This document shows, piece after piece, positions 11,495 to 22,701 of a stretch of 64,000 nucleotides of DNA; the first letter of the stretch is position 1, and every line of letters begins with the position of its first letter. The notes beneath the pieces are model-generated. The model saw only the letters and a list, made by a program, of their open reading frames with translations. It made no database searches and had not been told where the DNA came from. Source of the DNA: Inia geoffrensis (taxonomy: Eukaryota > Chordata > Mammalia > Artiodactyla > Iniidae); NCBI GenBank assembly GCA_036417435.1, contig CM070899.1, positions 174,063,494-174,127,493 on the forward strand, written 5' to 3'. A program made the translations under genes and the position numbers.

Positions 11495-12790
11495 TTATTC
11501 ATTTAACAAACGTTTGCTAGATGTATTCTATGTGCCAAGCATTGTGCTGTAAAGAGATAAAAAATATAGTCCTTGCCAGGTAGGGGTTACAGTGCATTAT
11601 TCAAAATAGGAAGGTAAAGAGGTAATTCTCAGAAAATGTGGGGTGAGAGAAAGAGGGAGGCCCGAGGGGCGAGAGGAGAAATGCGCTATGGATGAGAGAA
11701 AAAAGGACTATAGGATTTATATTAAAGGGTCAGGGAAGGCTTCCTGGAGGAGCTGTTTCAGTCTTGCTTTGAAGTGAGAGTGAGACTTAGGAGAGTGGAG
11801 AAGATAGAAATACACTCCAAACAGAGAGAATAGCCTGGAGGCAGGAAACAGCATGCTCTCTGGGAACTGCAGTGGCCTGTGGGGAGTGGCCTGTGGGGAG
11901 TGGCCTGTGGGGAGAGACCGTTGAAAAACCAAGAAAGGTCTCAACCATAGAGGGTTTTGAACTCTTTCCTAAAGGTTACAGCTGGCCAGTGACAGATTTT
12001 TGTCAGCTGAGTGACAAACTCAGATGGGCCTCTTAGGAAGGTCTCTCTAGTATTGGTATGGAGAGCAGATAGGAAGGAACAGACTTGGAGACAGACCAGA
12101 TTTAGAAACTACTGGATTAATAAGGATGAGAAGTGGTGAAGGCTTCCAGCAACAGGAGAAAGTCTAAGGTAATTCCCAAATTCCCCAGGTGCTTTGGGGG
12201 ATGGAAAGAAGAGTTCAGCTTTAGACTTGTGGAGTATTGAGATGGCTATGGGGCATCCCAGGGGAGATACCAACTCTGCCAGGTGGTGGTCTTGGATGAG
12301 ATTGAGATGTTGAATCATCAATATATAAGTGATTGTGGAAACCAGCCAAGAAGCATGAAAAGATGGAGAAGAGCAGAGGGTCAAGGTCAGAATCCTAGAG
12401 AGGTGGTTTCGGAAGGGTGTCTGGAGGAAGGCGTCCAGGAGGGAGAATGAGGAGAAGGTAGCTGGAGAGGGAGGCTGATCTGCTGGAGGAAAAGCAGGTC
12501 ATTAGAATTGGCAACGAGGGGCACCTGGGAATTTAGTAAGACTAAAAATTTAGCTGGGGTGGATGAATGGGGGCTTGCTTTTGCCAGATTTCATAAGATA
12601 AGTGATGAAAATATGAGAAGGTAGTAATGTGGATGAAACTTCAGTCTTTAAAAAAAGCATGTCTAGGAAAGAATTGATGGAGAGGAAGCAGCCAGAGGGG
12701 AACCTAGTGGCAAGAGAGGGTTTTGCCAGAATGGGAGATTTGAACCTGCTTATAGGTGTGGAGAAGCAGCCAGTAGAGAGCTAGGCAGAT
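11495..12790 (-). mobile_element. L2 LINE, long antisense copy
   Basis: Read on the plus strand this is the reversed L2 series: cattcatttaacaaacg style tail, atgtgccaagcattgtgctg, gggaaggcttcctggaggag, gcctggaggcaggaaacagc, agagggttttgaactctt, and later gttcagctttagacttgtgg. At about 1.3 kb it is the longest L2 piece here and reaches back from the 3' end into the former ORF2. Stops and small indels show it is dead. Confidence 0.8.
11873..11914. repeat. 14-bp tandem repeat, three perfect copies
   Basis: The unit tggcctgtggggag is repeated exactly at 11873, 11887 and 11901, inside the antisense L2. The host element is old and diverged, so the identity of the units indicates recent expansion. 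Confidence 0.95.
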
Positions 12791-13335
12791 TGAGAATGTA
12801 ACTGTGCTATAAATACAGTAAACTATGTTACAAGTGTTGTCTCTGGGAAGATGATCACAGCTCTCCCAAAATGTAGCTTGACTCACGGAATCCTTTATTA
12901 TATCACATGTAAGAAAATTTCTGTGGCATCTAATAAAAATTTAATTAAGGCTTGAGTGATTTCACATTTATGTAACCTGAAGTCACCAAATCCATGAAAC
13001 CTCTGAAATAAAATAAAGTTTGTTGGAAAGAGAATTTTATTTTAAGAAGTAGCAGGAGGAAAAATGAGTGTTTCATTTATTTTATCAGTTTAGCCTGGGC
13101 TATAAAATGTTTGTAACATGATAACGAGGTAAATTACGTTAGAAAAAAGGACATTTAAAATAACTTGTTTAGTTTTCATGCACTTTTGATTTTAAGCCAA
13201 CATCACACCCTGAAGGAAAAGGGAGTAAGGACTTCATTGTTCTTTACCAATAGGTAGACCAGGAATTAAAATAATAAACTAAGGAAAGAGAGTTGTTTTT
13301 CCTTGCTGTAGTTCATTTTTATGGCTGTTTTCAAG
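12791..13335. other. AT-rich single-copy sequence, no gene seen
   Basis: No feature recognised. Reading frames are short. Confidence 0.45.
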
Positions 13336-13405
13336 ATGAATTTTTATGGTGATTGAAAAAGTCCCTGGCACATAGTAGGTACTCAGTAAATAATTGTGAA
13401 CTATG
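13336..13405 (+). mobile_element. MIR or L2 3' terminal fragment
   Basis: gtccctggcacatagtaggt followed by actcagtaaataattgtgaa is the shared 3' ending of MIR and L2. It is too short to tell which. Confidence 0.65.
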
Positions 13406-15125
13406 AGTTTTCTAAACTTTATTTGTATTTAAGCAATCAAGGAAATAAGATCAAAATATTTTTTCATAAAAACTTTGGAGCTCTCTTCTCACTAAGAAAT
13501 GGTGAACTCATAAAAGAGGTATTTATTTTCTTCCAATATTGCCTTCAAGGCAAGTTAAGAGTTTTATCAACAGTTGTTTTATAAAATTGTTAGAAGACTT
13601 TAAAAGGACTGATTGTTATCACCTGTAACATGATACCCGGCAAGACATTCCTGACCAGCTTGAAGTTAAAAAAATAAATAAATAATCGGCCTTACAGCAA
13701 GTTTGAAATTAAAAACAGGAATAAAGTTAAAACCAATAAAACCTTCTTAGCTGTAGGTTATCTTTCAGGAAAGATTATAAATTTGTTTCTCTTAGTAATT
13801 GGAACATTGCTCCACGCCTTCAGTGTGTGTATGTGTTGGGGGGGGGAAGGGACAGGGGAAATGAGTGAATGGGGAAGAAAGTGAAAGATGAAAAAATGAC
13901 ATGGCTTAGGTTGGGTTCTGACAATTTAATGGTATTTGTGGATATACCATAAGGTAGTTACTTAGTAGACCAAAACAACAAAATGCAAAATTAGTGAATT
14001 TGTTTCATAAGACATGCAGAAATGCTAATGTGATTATAAATGTGCCTCCATCTACAGTGATCCTTCAGCTTGTAACTGAGCTTGTTAGGTCATTTATCAT
14101 TGTTCGTCTATATAAGTGTCTTTGTCATATGCTTTCCTGTAAATCAGAAACACATGTCTCTCCTTTTTGTTTTTTTAAAATTTCTTGTTCACTTAAAACT
14201 CTATAATATTTAACCTGACAAGATATTAGTAAAAAGTCACCAGCATAAAACCATTTAGTCTTTCTATCACTTGTATTTTGGTAAAACAAGAAGAAAAAAA
14301 TAGTTATAATTCAGTGGATTCATGTCACTTTTTCTTAGTAAAACTTCCAGGCTCTAAATGCCCACTTGCGTGTCTAGAATAGGTATGTAATGCTTTGTTA
14401 ATCTATAAAATAATTAAAACAGCACAAATTTTTGATATTTTACGTATTTTTGTTAACTTTGGCTCTGTAGTGTTTTCTAACATGTAATAATAAATACAGC
14501 ATTTTAAATTTGTAATCAAGTATATTTAAGTCCAAATAAAAAAGACAAATCAGCTTGTTAGCCTCCTTAACTTAATGGAGGTTTTGAAACAGTTTTGAGA
14601 AGTGTAAGCTCAAATGACCTTAAGTCAATTATTTAATCCTATAGAGCAAAGATTGAAATATTAGACTGATATAAAACAACTCAACTCACAGCTTCCATCA
14701 CTACCAGAGGGTCCTCTGTGAGGTCTTGTCACAGTCCCTTGCCCTTTTTCTGAGTTCCTGCATGTATTGGGCGCACCTGTTAATCTGCTGCTCAGTTGTA
14801 CATTTCACTTAATAATTGCTGCCTAAGTCTTGTTTCTCTGGCGTTTGCTCACCATTTTGCGAGGAGGGACGCAGGCATCCGGCCGAGTCAGTACTTGTGA
14901 ACTGATTTACTTTTCCCTAACCCTGGAGGTGAAGGGACTCTATATTCTTCCGTTTTCAACAATAGCAGTTTGGAAAGAGTGAACTGCGGAGCTGACTTCT
15001 GGTTTCCCCGCTGCTGGTTCTTTCTCCTGTTCTGCCTGTGGGCACTCCTGTAGTGGGCAGGAGGGTCCCCTCCCACCACGCGCTGGGTCTGGGTCACAAG
15101 TGGAACCCATGAGTGGTGCTGATTG
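13406..15125. other. single-copy sequence, no gene seen
   Basis: AT-rich to about 14690, then more GC-rich to 15120. Holds a G-run (ggggggggaaggg) near 13841. A 69-codon minus-strand frame at 14888-15097 is the only frame of note and shows no domain. Confidence 0.4.
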
Positions 15126-15129
15126 GTAG

Positions 15130-15285
15130 CCGGGATGAGGGAGTCAGATATGGATCTGAACTCAGCCCCACCATTTCTTGGGCTGTCAACTGAGCACCTG
15201 CTTCATTGTTCTTCTTAGTTTCTTTCAATAATGCACCAAAGGGTTATTGGAAGGTTTAAACGAATAATGTATGCAGACCACTAGC
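15130..15285 (+). mobile_element. MIR SINE
   Basis: Landmarks: tcagatatggatctgaactc, cccaccatttcttgg, gtttctttcaataatgcacc and ggaaggtttaaacgaataat follow MIR order (tRNA-derived part, core, then the gaggattaaatga region). Confidence 0.75.
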
Positions 15286-15639
15286 TTGTTTTTAAAGACT
15301 ACTAGCTTTTGATATAACCCACAACTACAATAATGATAACAACAATAATCGGATCTAATTTAATAAAGTTAGGACTCTTATCAGCAAATGAAATCTAGCT
15401 TGTCTCTGCCTTTCTAGTCAGACTTCCTCTGCTTGCCTGGTCCACATGGCAGGACACACAGTGAGTCTCATCTTCAGGCCTCAGCCACTGTGGACCACTC
15501 CGGAAGGGCTTAGCCTGATATATTCCCAGTCTGGAGTTTAAAAGTCCTGTCAAAGGACTTCCTCGACCACCTCAGGGCCATGGCACTGTGGCCAGGAGGC
15601 CGGGTTCCATTAAACTTTACCTTTGTATAGTATGAATGA
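15286..15639. other. single-copy sequence, no gene seen
   Basis: Nothing recognised. The last ~100 bases may be a diverged upstream part of the L2 that follows. Confidence 0.4.
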
Positions 15640-16095
15640 AATCACGGCGCCCCCTTGTTGAAAGCCTTCCAGTGACTTTCCATTGAAGTACATGTACAAT
15701 CCAGTCTCTTTCCCATGGCCCACAAGGCCCTGTGTGAGCAACACACCCCAAGCCCCGCCCCGCCTACCTGTTTGATCTCATCACAAACCACAGTGTTTAT
15801 TATTCACTTCCTCTCATGCAGGATATGCTTCCCATGCAGGTCCTCCTGTTTCCTTTTTGTTACTCAGGTCTCAGTTCACATGTCATCTTTTAATAGTGGT
15901 CTTGCAGACCACCCAGCAGACAGTGGCCACTCTCTGAAATTACCTTTTTATTTTTCCTCCGTTAAAACATTTGTTTCTTTATCTTTTCCACATAATGTTC
16001 TCTCTGTTGCCATTAGATGGCAGAGACCTGGCCCACTGTTCGTTGCTGGATCCTTAGCTCAGGGCTTGGCACACTGCGGGTTCTCAACCACTTTT
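15640..16095 (+). mobile_element. L2 LINE 3' region
   Basis: Landmarks: gccttccagtgactttccat, ggcccacaaggccctgtgtg, actcaggtctcagttcacat, ctctctgttgccattagatg and gctcagggcttggcacactg. The 172-codon frame at 15715-16233 lies mostly inside this element and is not a gene. Confidence 0.85.
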
Positions 16096-16210
16096 CATTT
16101 TAGGAATGATCTCTCTTCTTGCAATGCAGATGGAGCCAGACTGGGATTAGGGGCAGCTCCATTTCCGGAAGGAGAAGAGAGGATGGTTTGGGTAGGCAAA
16201 CCAACACACT

Positions 16211-16294
16211 TACATGGCATTTTAACCCTATGAAGAATTTTACCATATAATATTTCATTTAATCTTCACACCCACATCAATATTTTCCCCCAAT
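16211..16294 (-). mobile_element. MIR SINE, right-hand half of a split copy
   Basis: aatatttcatttaatcttca is the reversed 3' half of MIR. The element is interrupted at about 16290 by an L1 and continues at 16771. Confidence 0.6.
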
Positions 16295-16781
16295 TGTAAA
16301 ATTGTGGTAAAATACACATGACATAAAACCTACCATCTTAACCATTTTAAGTGTACAGTCCAGTGGTATTAAATTCATTTATAATGTGATCACCACCATC
16401 CATCTCCATAACTCCTTTCCTCTTGTTAAACTGAAACTCTGTACCCATTAAACATTAACTACTGGTTTTCCATCCCCAGACTCTGGCAACCACCAGTCTA
16501 CTTTCCGTCTCTATGATTTTGACTATCCTAAGTACTTCATATAAGTGGAATTATACAGACTTGTCTTTATCTTTTGTGACTGGCTTATTTCACTTAGCAT
16601 GATTTCCTCAAGACTCATTTGTACTGTAGCATGTGTCAGAATTCCCTTCCTTTTTAATGCTGAATAATATTCTATCATATAAAATTCATATTTTGCATAT
16701 CCATTCATCCATTGATGGACATTTGGGCTACTTCCATATTTTAGCTATTGTGAATAATGTTGCTATGAACTTCTTCCCAAT
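16283..16781 (-). mobile_element. L1M LINE 3' end inserted in a MIR
   Basis: Antisense L1. The plus strand reads the reversed 3' untranslated region (ttgtggtaaaatacacatga, gtgtacagtccagtgg) and then the reversed end of ORF2. On the minus strand a remnant of the ORF2 C-terminus is legible at 16708-16523, including EYYSALKRKGI. Possible target duplications: ttttcccccaat (16283-16294) and ttcttcccaat (16771-16781). Confidence 0.85.
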
Positions 16782-16905
16782 AAGGGAATAGAAGGTCCAG
16801 GAGTTGAAGAGACTTGTCTAAGATGACACAGATAGTGAGAATGGGTAATGAAACTATGATTCCAAAGTTCAAACTTGGTCTTCTTTCTGCTGTGCCACGG
16901 ACAAT
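16771..16905 (-). mobile_element. MIR SINE, left-hand half of a split copy
   Basis: gagacttgtctaagatgaca followed by cagatagtgag and later ttcaaacttggtcttctttc is the reversed tRNA-side half of MIR, resuming after the L1 insertion. Confidence 0.65.
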
Positions 16906-17764
16906 TATTAGTGAACTTTCTCTCTAACCTCTTCCAATTATTTGTATAAATTTGTGTTCTTGATCATAGTCGAGAAATTATAATTTTCTTGATTTCAGAT
17001 ATCCTTAGGTGAACTTTATCTAATTTTTACTATATTAGTATTATAAAACCAATAGCTTATACCATTTACTTTATAACCTTTTACTCAGGAGCATAAATAT
17101 TTTTTGTTCCAAGTGAGCCTTTTCCAATAAAGAGGTTTACTTATGACATCAATTAAGATTATTATTCACTAAGGATACTGATTGTCTTAGTGTATTTTAA
17201 AAATTGGTAAAAATGTATTTATCTTTTATGTGCATTTTTTACACTGCAAATTTACTAGTTTCCTTCAGTGATTCTTCATATCCACAATAGAGAGCAAAAT
17301 GCAGATGACTCTAGAAAATACAAAAGCCTTCAATTACTCTAGGAGGTTTTTTTTTAACCATTAACTACACAATTCAGCTATATACATGCTACATTTATCG
17401 CTGGTGACAAAATTTTGTTATCATTGTTCTGTTTTGGATTTCCAGTGTTAAGATGTATACAATCACAGCTTGTTCAAATAGCTCCATTTGAATTATACTT
17501 AATTGGAATTTATATTCACGGTCATTTTGTAATTGGGATCCTAGGATAAGTTAATATGATATAATTGCTGATTTTTACAATCTGTTCGTTGATTAGAAAA
17601 GTGGTGACAAATGCAAACTGGATTGTGGAGATCACTAGTGAATTCTGATGACTCGTGATGTTGTAAATTTAAGCTAAATCTCCTCATAACCAGTGCTTAA
17701 GATCTGCTACCTTCAACTTAGAAACGAAGTAGAAAAGTCTAGACTCAGCTCACAGGGGCCTGAA
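16906..17764. other. AT-rich single-copy sequence, no gene seen
   Basis: No repeat or gene recognised. Confidence 0.45.
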
Positions 17765-17935
17765 AGATCTGGTCTGCATTTAATTGCCAGTCCCATAATT
17801 TACTAATCCTGTGATTTTGGTAACATTGCTTCACCCTCAGTTCCTTGGTTTTCTCAACTGTAAAATTGCAATGATAATGCTCACCTCAAGATATTTGTGA
17901 AGATTAAAATTTAAAGTATGGAACATCCTTAGAAC
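17765..17935 (+). mobile_element. MIR SINE
   Basis: Landmarks: tttactaatcctgtgatttt, cctcagttccttggttttct, caactgtaaaattgcaatga, then tttgtgaagattaaaattta. The order and spacing fit MIR. Confidence 0.8.
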
Positions 17936-19415
17936 CCAGTCTGGGGGACAGAAAGTTGTCACAAATGGTAGATGTTACAGATATTCACGTAAATTAGTGT
18001 GCTCTTCCGAATGTAGACTTTGGACATATATCCATTTACTTTTTTGTCACAGGTTAAGGTTAAATATGTATTAGTATTTTATGATAACAGCTTGAACCAG
18101 TCTGCTTCCATTTGCTTAAAAATAGTCATTCAGATCTTCAAAAAGTCTAAAATTTCATAGGGTTTGAGTAGATCAGGCAGTAGAGTTTTTTTCAAAATGA
18201 TTCCTGATAGAGAGAAATAACTGAAAACAAACGCAGGAAGTTGAGATGACTTTCAGAGGTCCCAACACCAGTCATAGAGGCAGGATCAGACCTAGAACAT
18301 TCTTTCTATTATATAGTTATTAAGCTAAATTTAACACTATAACTTAGCAAGTTCACAGGTCCAAGACCGAGTTCCCTGAATAGTTAACTTTGATAATAAA
18401 GATGTAAATAGAAACACAATTTACTGACAAATTGCACTTCATTATGCCTTGAGCAACAATATATACATTTTATTCCTTGCTTTTTCATAAAGGACCTTAT
18501 CATTTATATGGCATCATAAAATTATTGAAAATAAATTACTTTGAGAAAGAGTTGCCCTATCCTCATAATATACCATATATCATATATATAATATCATATG
18601 GCTGAAGAGAATTTTGTGAGGGGCACATATAATTGGTATACAATTTCATTTTTATTTTGGTGAAGCACTGAGCATTACTTATGAGGTGTATACCATCCGT
18701 GTCATTGCTATTATCAAAGAACTGATTATGACAGGGAAACAGATGTCAGAAAGCAATTACACTAATAACAACATGATTACTGCCACCAGTTTAATTGTAT
18801 AAACCTGCCTGGAATTCTTACAAAGCAAATAATTTTCCTCAGCTGCATAGAATAGGCACTGATCTCTTTCTCTTTCCCCTCACAATTTAAAAGAAAATGT
18901 GCATTAAACCGTTTTTGATTAGATGTACCAAATAATAACATCAGCTATCGAATCCTTCTCTAAATATCAGATCTTTTTCAAAGTAATTTAATTATTCTCC
19001 AAAGCCTACTTTCACAGATGGTGGGGGTTTTTTGTTGTTTTTGTTTTTTTAAAGGTTTATTTGTATTTATTTGACCACGATTACAGTTTTTATGTGCATT
19101 ATGACAGAATATGTCATGCTCATTCTTTATTTTCTAGCTTAGGTAAGTTCCTACCTTGTTTCTCAGTATTGTCTCTTTTTGTTTTTTTTACCTTTTCTCG
19201 CTAAATTACAGTATTTTAATATTTTGTGCTTTTCCTTATTTCTTCCAAGTTATAAAAGCAATCCCTACTATAGATATTCTAGAAAATACAAAGCAGTACA
19301 CAGAGGGAGAACCTTGCCCATTACTCAGTGGTCCAGAATGACCAATATTAGAATTTGTGTTTCTTTCTGTTTTTTGTTTTTTTTTTTTAAAAATCCTTAT
19401 GTATCTACCCATCTA
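17936..19415. other. single-copy sequence, no gene seen
   Basis: AT-rich. A strong donor-like site (gcttaggtaagttcc, near 19143) has no matching acceptor at a sensible distance. The region 18755-18850 has the texture of conserved non-coding DNA (see findings). T-runs lie at 19021-19052 and 19377-19388. Confidence 0.45.
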
Positions 19416-19417
19416 TT

Positions 19418-19592
19418 CTGGCTCCACCACTTACTAACTGTTAGACCTCTGTGTCTTACTTTTCTCATTTATAAAATGGGAATAATAACAACCCCTACCT
19501 CATAGGATGACTTTGAGGATTAAATGAATTAATTCACATAAAGTGGTTAGCAGAGGGCCTGGCACATAGTAAACTCTCAACAAATGCTAGTG
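19418..19592 (+). mobile_element. MIR SINE, near full length
   Basis: ctccaccacttactaactgt, ttctcatttataaaatggga, gaggattaaatgaattaatt, gggcctggcacatagtaaac and tctcaacaaatgctagtg cover MIR from the tRNA-side body to its 3' end. Confidence 0.9.
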
Positions 19593-20322
19593 ACTTGTAT
19601 TCCACGTTGCTTATTTATATCTTATTTGCCTGTACTGTTAGTGTATACATTATAAAAGAGAAACAAGATAGAAATGGAAAGGAACAAGACACCCTAATGG
19701 ATGGTCTGCCATGCTCCACAAGACCACTTGGGGTAGGACATTGAAAATCTTCAGGGAGGATAAATGACAATATTTACAGATATCTTCAAATGCTACATTT
19801 ACTTTGAAATTTCAGATTTGGGGTAGGAGTCCACAAAGTTGTTTTGAAAATTTGGCACTAAGTGTAATTTATGTCTTCTTACTGAAAGAAGATGGGATTT
19901 AAGGGCATCTTATGATGCTTTAGTTTGAAGCCTCTAAAATAACCACAGGCATATAGCAGCAGGTTTAAACGCTGGGATTATTTTTCAGAGTGCAGCTAAA
20001 TCCACCCATATCCCACCCCTGCTCCTTCATAAAAGTTTCCTGACAGTTGCAGCCCCCAATATCCTTGCTCTCTCGATTTCTCTTTTGTTCTACCTACTTG
20101 AACTTTGACCATTTAACTGCCTCATTTTTCCACCTGTGTACATCACAGCATAATATCTTTAATAAATAACATGCAAGCTGACTTCAAATGTACTGAAATC
20201 TAGAGCTTAGAGATGACCTTCAAAACCCAAGTTGTTAGAAGCTCTTCTCTAGGTTGAGCAAGGTGAATTTGAAGGTAGCTTAATATGTTACAAATTTAAA
20301 AGAAGGCCATAGATTGAAACTT
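19593..20322. other. single-copy sequence, no gene seen
   Basis: No repeat, exon-like segment or open frame worth reporting. Confidence 0.45.
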
Positions 20323-20636
20323 TCAAACAGGCTTTTTAAAAAAATTTTTATTTATTTATGGCTGTGTTTGGTCTTCATTTCTGTGTGTGGGCTTTCTCTA
20401 GTTGCAGCAAGTGGGAGGCCACTCTTCATCGCAGTGCACGGGCCTCTCACTATTACAGCCTCTCTTGTTGCAGAGCACAGGCTTCAGACGCACAGGCTCA
20501 GTAATTGTGGCTCATGGGCCCGGCTGCTCCGCGGCACGTGGGATCTTCCCAGACCAGGGCTCGAACCTGTGTCCCCTGCATTGGCAGGCAGATTCTCAAC
20601 CACTGCGCCACCAGGGAAGCCCTCAAATAGGATTTT
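20323..20636 (-). mobile_element. CHR SINE, centre-deleted form with long 3' end
   Basis: Minus-strand SINE whose head is at the right (reverse of gggcttccctggtggcgcag). On its sense strand the centre reads gcctgtgcgtctgaagcctg, so the ~35-base central segment of the long form is absent, yet the long 3' part and its taaa-type tail are kept. Target duplications tcaaacaggctttt (20323-20336) and tcaaataggatttt (20623-20636) match at 12 of 14. Confidence 0.93.
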
Positions 20637-22059
20637 AATGGATATCTTTTCAAAGTTGTACATTCTTAGTAATGTATACCATAAGTAGTGCCCTTTCTCC
20701 TTTGTTGCATAAAGTCTTTCCATCCTCTGATATCATGTTTATATTACCTGATACAGTGTAAATCAATCTGAAGAAGTAATTTTTCAAAAGCACTGCAGAG
20801 CTGAGGTATAAGTATACTGAGTTGTTATTAGAGAGAGAATTTCCCCAAGTAGCTTGACAAAAAAAGTTTTTATTCTGTATGTTATATGCTCCTACTTGGT
20901 AATGCTTTTTACTTATGACATTGTTTTTCTGTAAAGCTCACTGTACTTTTAATGTCCATATAGTTATGTATTATTTCTGCCATGGTTTGAGGGTTTTGAT
21001 TTCCCACCAATGTTGTTTTAAATCATAATAGCACAATTAACTTATTTATGAATATTGTTTGAAAATGAAATGTTCGTGTGGTAAATATGGGGGGTTGCTG
21101 CATTTTAGAGGATGAAAGTTGCATTTAAATAATTTTTTTTATGTTTCACAAGTTAAAACTAATGTTTTAAATTGATAGTTATTCAATACCTTATCCTCAT
21201 TTTCTATATTTGCAAAATTTCTTCTGAATTTCAAAGAGTCAGCTGCTGTTATGTCCAGAATGTCTCCATAAGAACTCCATCCATGGGTACTGCTAAGGGC
21301 TTCTTATTAAGATATTTTCTAGGAGAGAAAAAGTTAGAAAACAAAGAAGTGGGAAACATAGGGGAAAAAGCAAATAAAGAACAGATAAGGCAGAAAGACA
21401 ACAGATTTGTATACACAGAAGACAGAGATCCCAACGTAAATTGCCTCAGTTTCTCTCTTCTAGAGTATTTTACATGATTGTGAAGAGCAAAAGCACAATT
21501 TAGGAATAAATCTGATTCTTAGTGGTGAAACAGGATTAACATCATAGCTTATTTTGTAAATTTATTCTTGAACCAATGTTTTCTACGGCTGTGGATAGAG
21601 ACTTTCAGTCAAAATTACTAACTAACAAAATTACTAACTAACATCTTGCCTTAGAAGATGAGAGAGGAAAGGGGAATTAAACTATTTTCATGGGTGCTCG
21701 CTGAAGTCTATGCATGACTGGCTTTGACTAACTCAGTCAAATGACCAACTGCTAACTACCACCACTCACAAATAGAGGAGGATCTTGATTCCCAAAGGCT
21801 ATAGAAATGTGGGATTTTCTGTGCCGTTTTAAGGTCATATACAATGTCATTTATTATCTCCAAAATTCAGAGTTCCGGACATTGGAATTAGGAATATAAG
21901 TTTAGATGTGTTTTCTTTCCACATTTTCAGAATCTAAGTATGCCAGGAAACGTCTCGCTTTGGTTTATTCTGGCTATTTATCTCTTATGTGTGATGGGTA
22001 CTTACTGGCACATAATGCAGGCTCTTTCTTAGCAAGGTGACTGGTCCTAGACATGCTTC
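20637..22059. other. single-copy sequence with a 16-bp tandem duplication
   Basis: AT-rich and without recognisable transposons. The open frame of 101 codons at 21172-21477 has no protein-like features. Contains the duplication at 21610-21641. Confidence 0.45.
21610..21641. repeat. 16-bp tandem duplication
   Basis: caaaattactaactaa occurs twice in succession without a mismatch. It looks like a recent slippage or staggered-break duplication. Confidence 0.95.
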
Positions 22060-22200
22060 CCTTGGTGAACCCTGCACTCTCAGCGCGGGGAGCAAGTTAC
22101 TTAACCCCTCTGTTTTTCACGTTCCCTGTCTATATAAGAAGGCCCTTGCACCAGTTCCGACTCTCTCACCAGGGATGCCATAGCACAAGGCTCTCACAGG
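22060..22200 (+). mobile_element. MIR SINE fragment
   Basis: The core agcaagttacttaacccctc followed by tgtttttcacgttccctgtc is the MIR central landmark. Flanks are diverged. Confidence 0.65.
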
Positions 22201-22557
22201 TGTCTAGCAAACTGTAATAAATGTGTAGAATTTATTTTTTGCCACACCTTTGGAGAGGCAATTATGGTGACTTCTTGTCAGATGAAATGTTAAGCCAAGC
22301 TGTGAAGAGTAGGGGCAATTTATTGTAAGCAGGCGGTGAAGTGTAATTTTAAGCCCTTGGCAAGAGGAGAACAGGTGTTGTTGGAACCTGTGGGAACTCT
22401 TCTCCTGCTTGTCAATCAGAGGGCCAAGCCCTCAGGAGGACAGTAAACAGTCCTCCTCAGTAAGTAACATGTGGTTGGGAGTGGCCAAATCGATAGGACT
22501 CCATCTACGAAGCCCATTTATTTAATTCCTTCAAGTCAATTCTCTTATTTCCAAAAG
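22201..22557. other. single-copy sequence, no gene seen
   Basis: No repeat recognised. Contains several AT-core sites (tttattgtaagc, gtgtaattttaagc) in otherwise balanced DNA. A possible acceptor ends this stretch. Confidence 0.4.
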
Positions 22558-22693
22558 ATTCTGACCATGCCCCAAATTTACCAAGCTGCACTAGATTTTA
22601 TGAGTCAGACCTCTCGCTTCTTGCTGGGTACCTCCAGTGTAGTCATGGCAACCGCCCTAACGAGTAAGTATAAACCTGGTGCTTGTGCCGAAG
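22558..22693 (+). other. exon-like segment with two alternative donors
   Basis: A possible acceptor (ctcttatttccaaaag, AG at 22556-22557) is followed by an open frame to two donor-like sites: acgagtaagtat (after 22663) and gaaggtgagtaa (after 22693). Both leave the same phase and are 30 bases apart. The frame begins about at ILTMPQIYQAALDFMSQTSR; I do not recognise it. The pyrimidine tract is mediocre. It may be chance, a non-coding exon, or a real exon. Confidence 0.2.
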
Positions 22694-22701
22694 GTGAGTA
22701 A

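Noticed and set aside
15715..16233. 172-codon plus-strand open frame, the longest in the window
   Set aside because: It lies mostly in an L2 3' region, whose C/T-rich sequence has few stops. No start context, domain or splice support.
16523..16708. 61-codon minus-strand frame resembling a reverse-transcriptase C-terminus
   Set aside because: It is a decayed end of L1 ORF2, listed as part of the L1 and not as a gene.
19143..19150. Strong donor site (ttaggtaagttc) as evidence of an exon
   Set aside because: The only good acceptor lies directly upstream, leaving no exon of sensible length.
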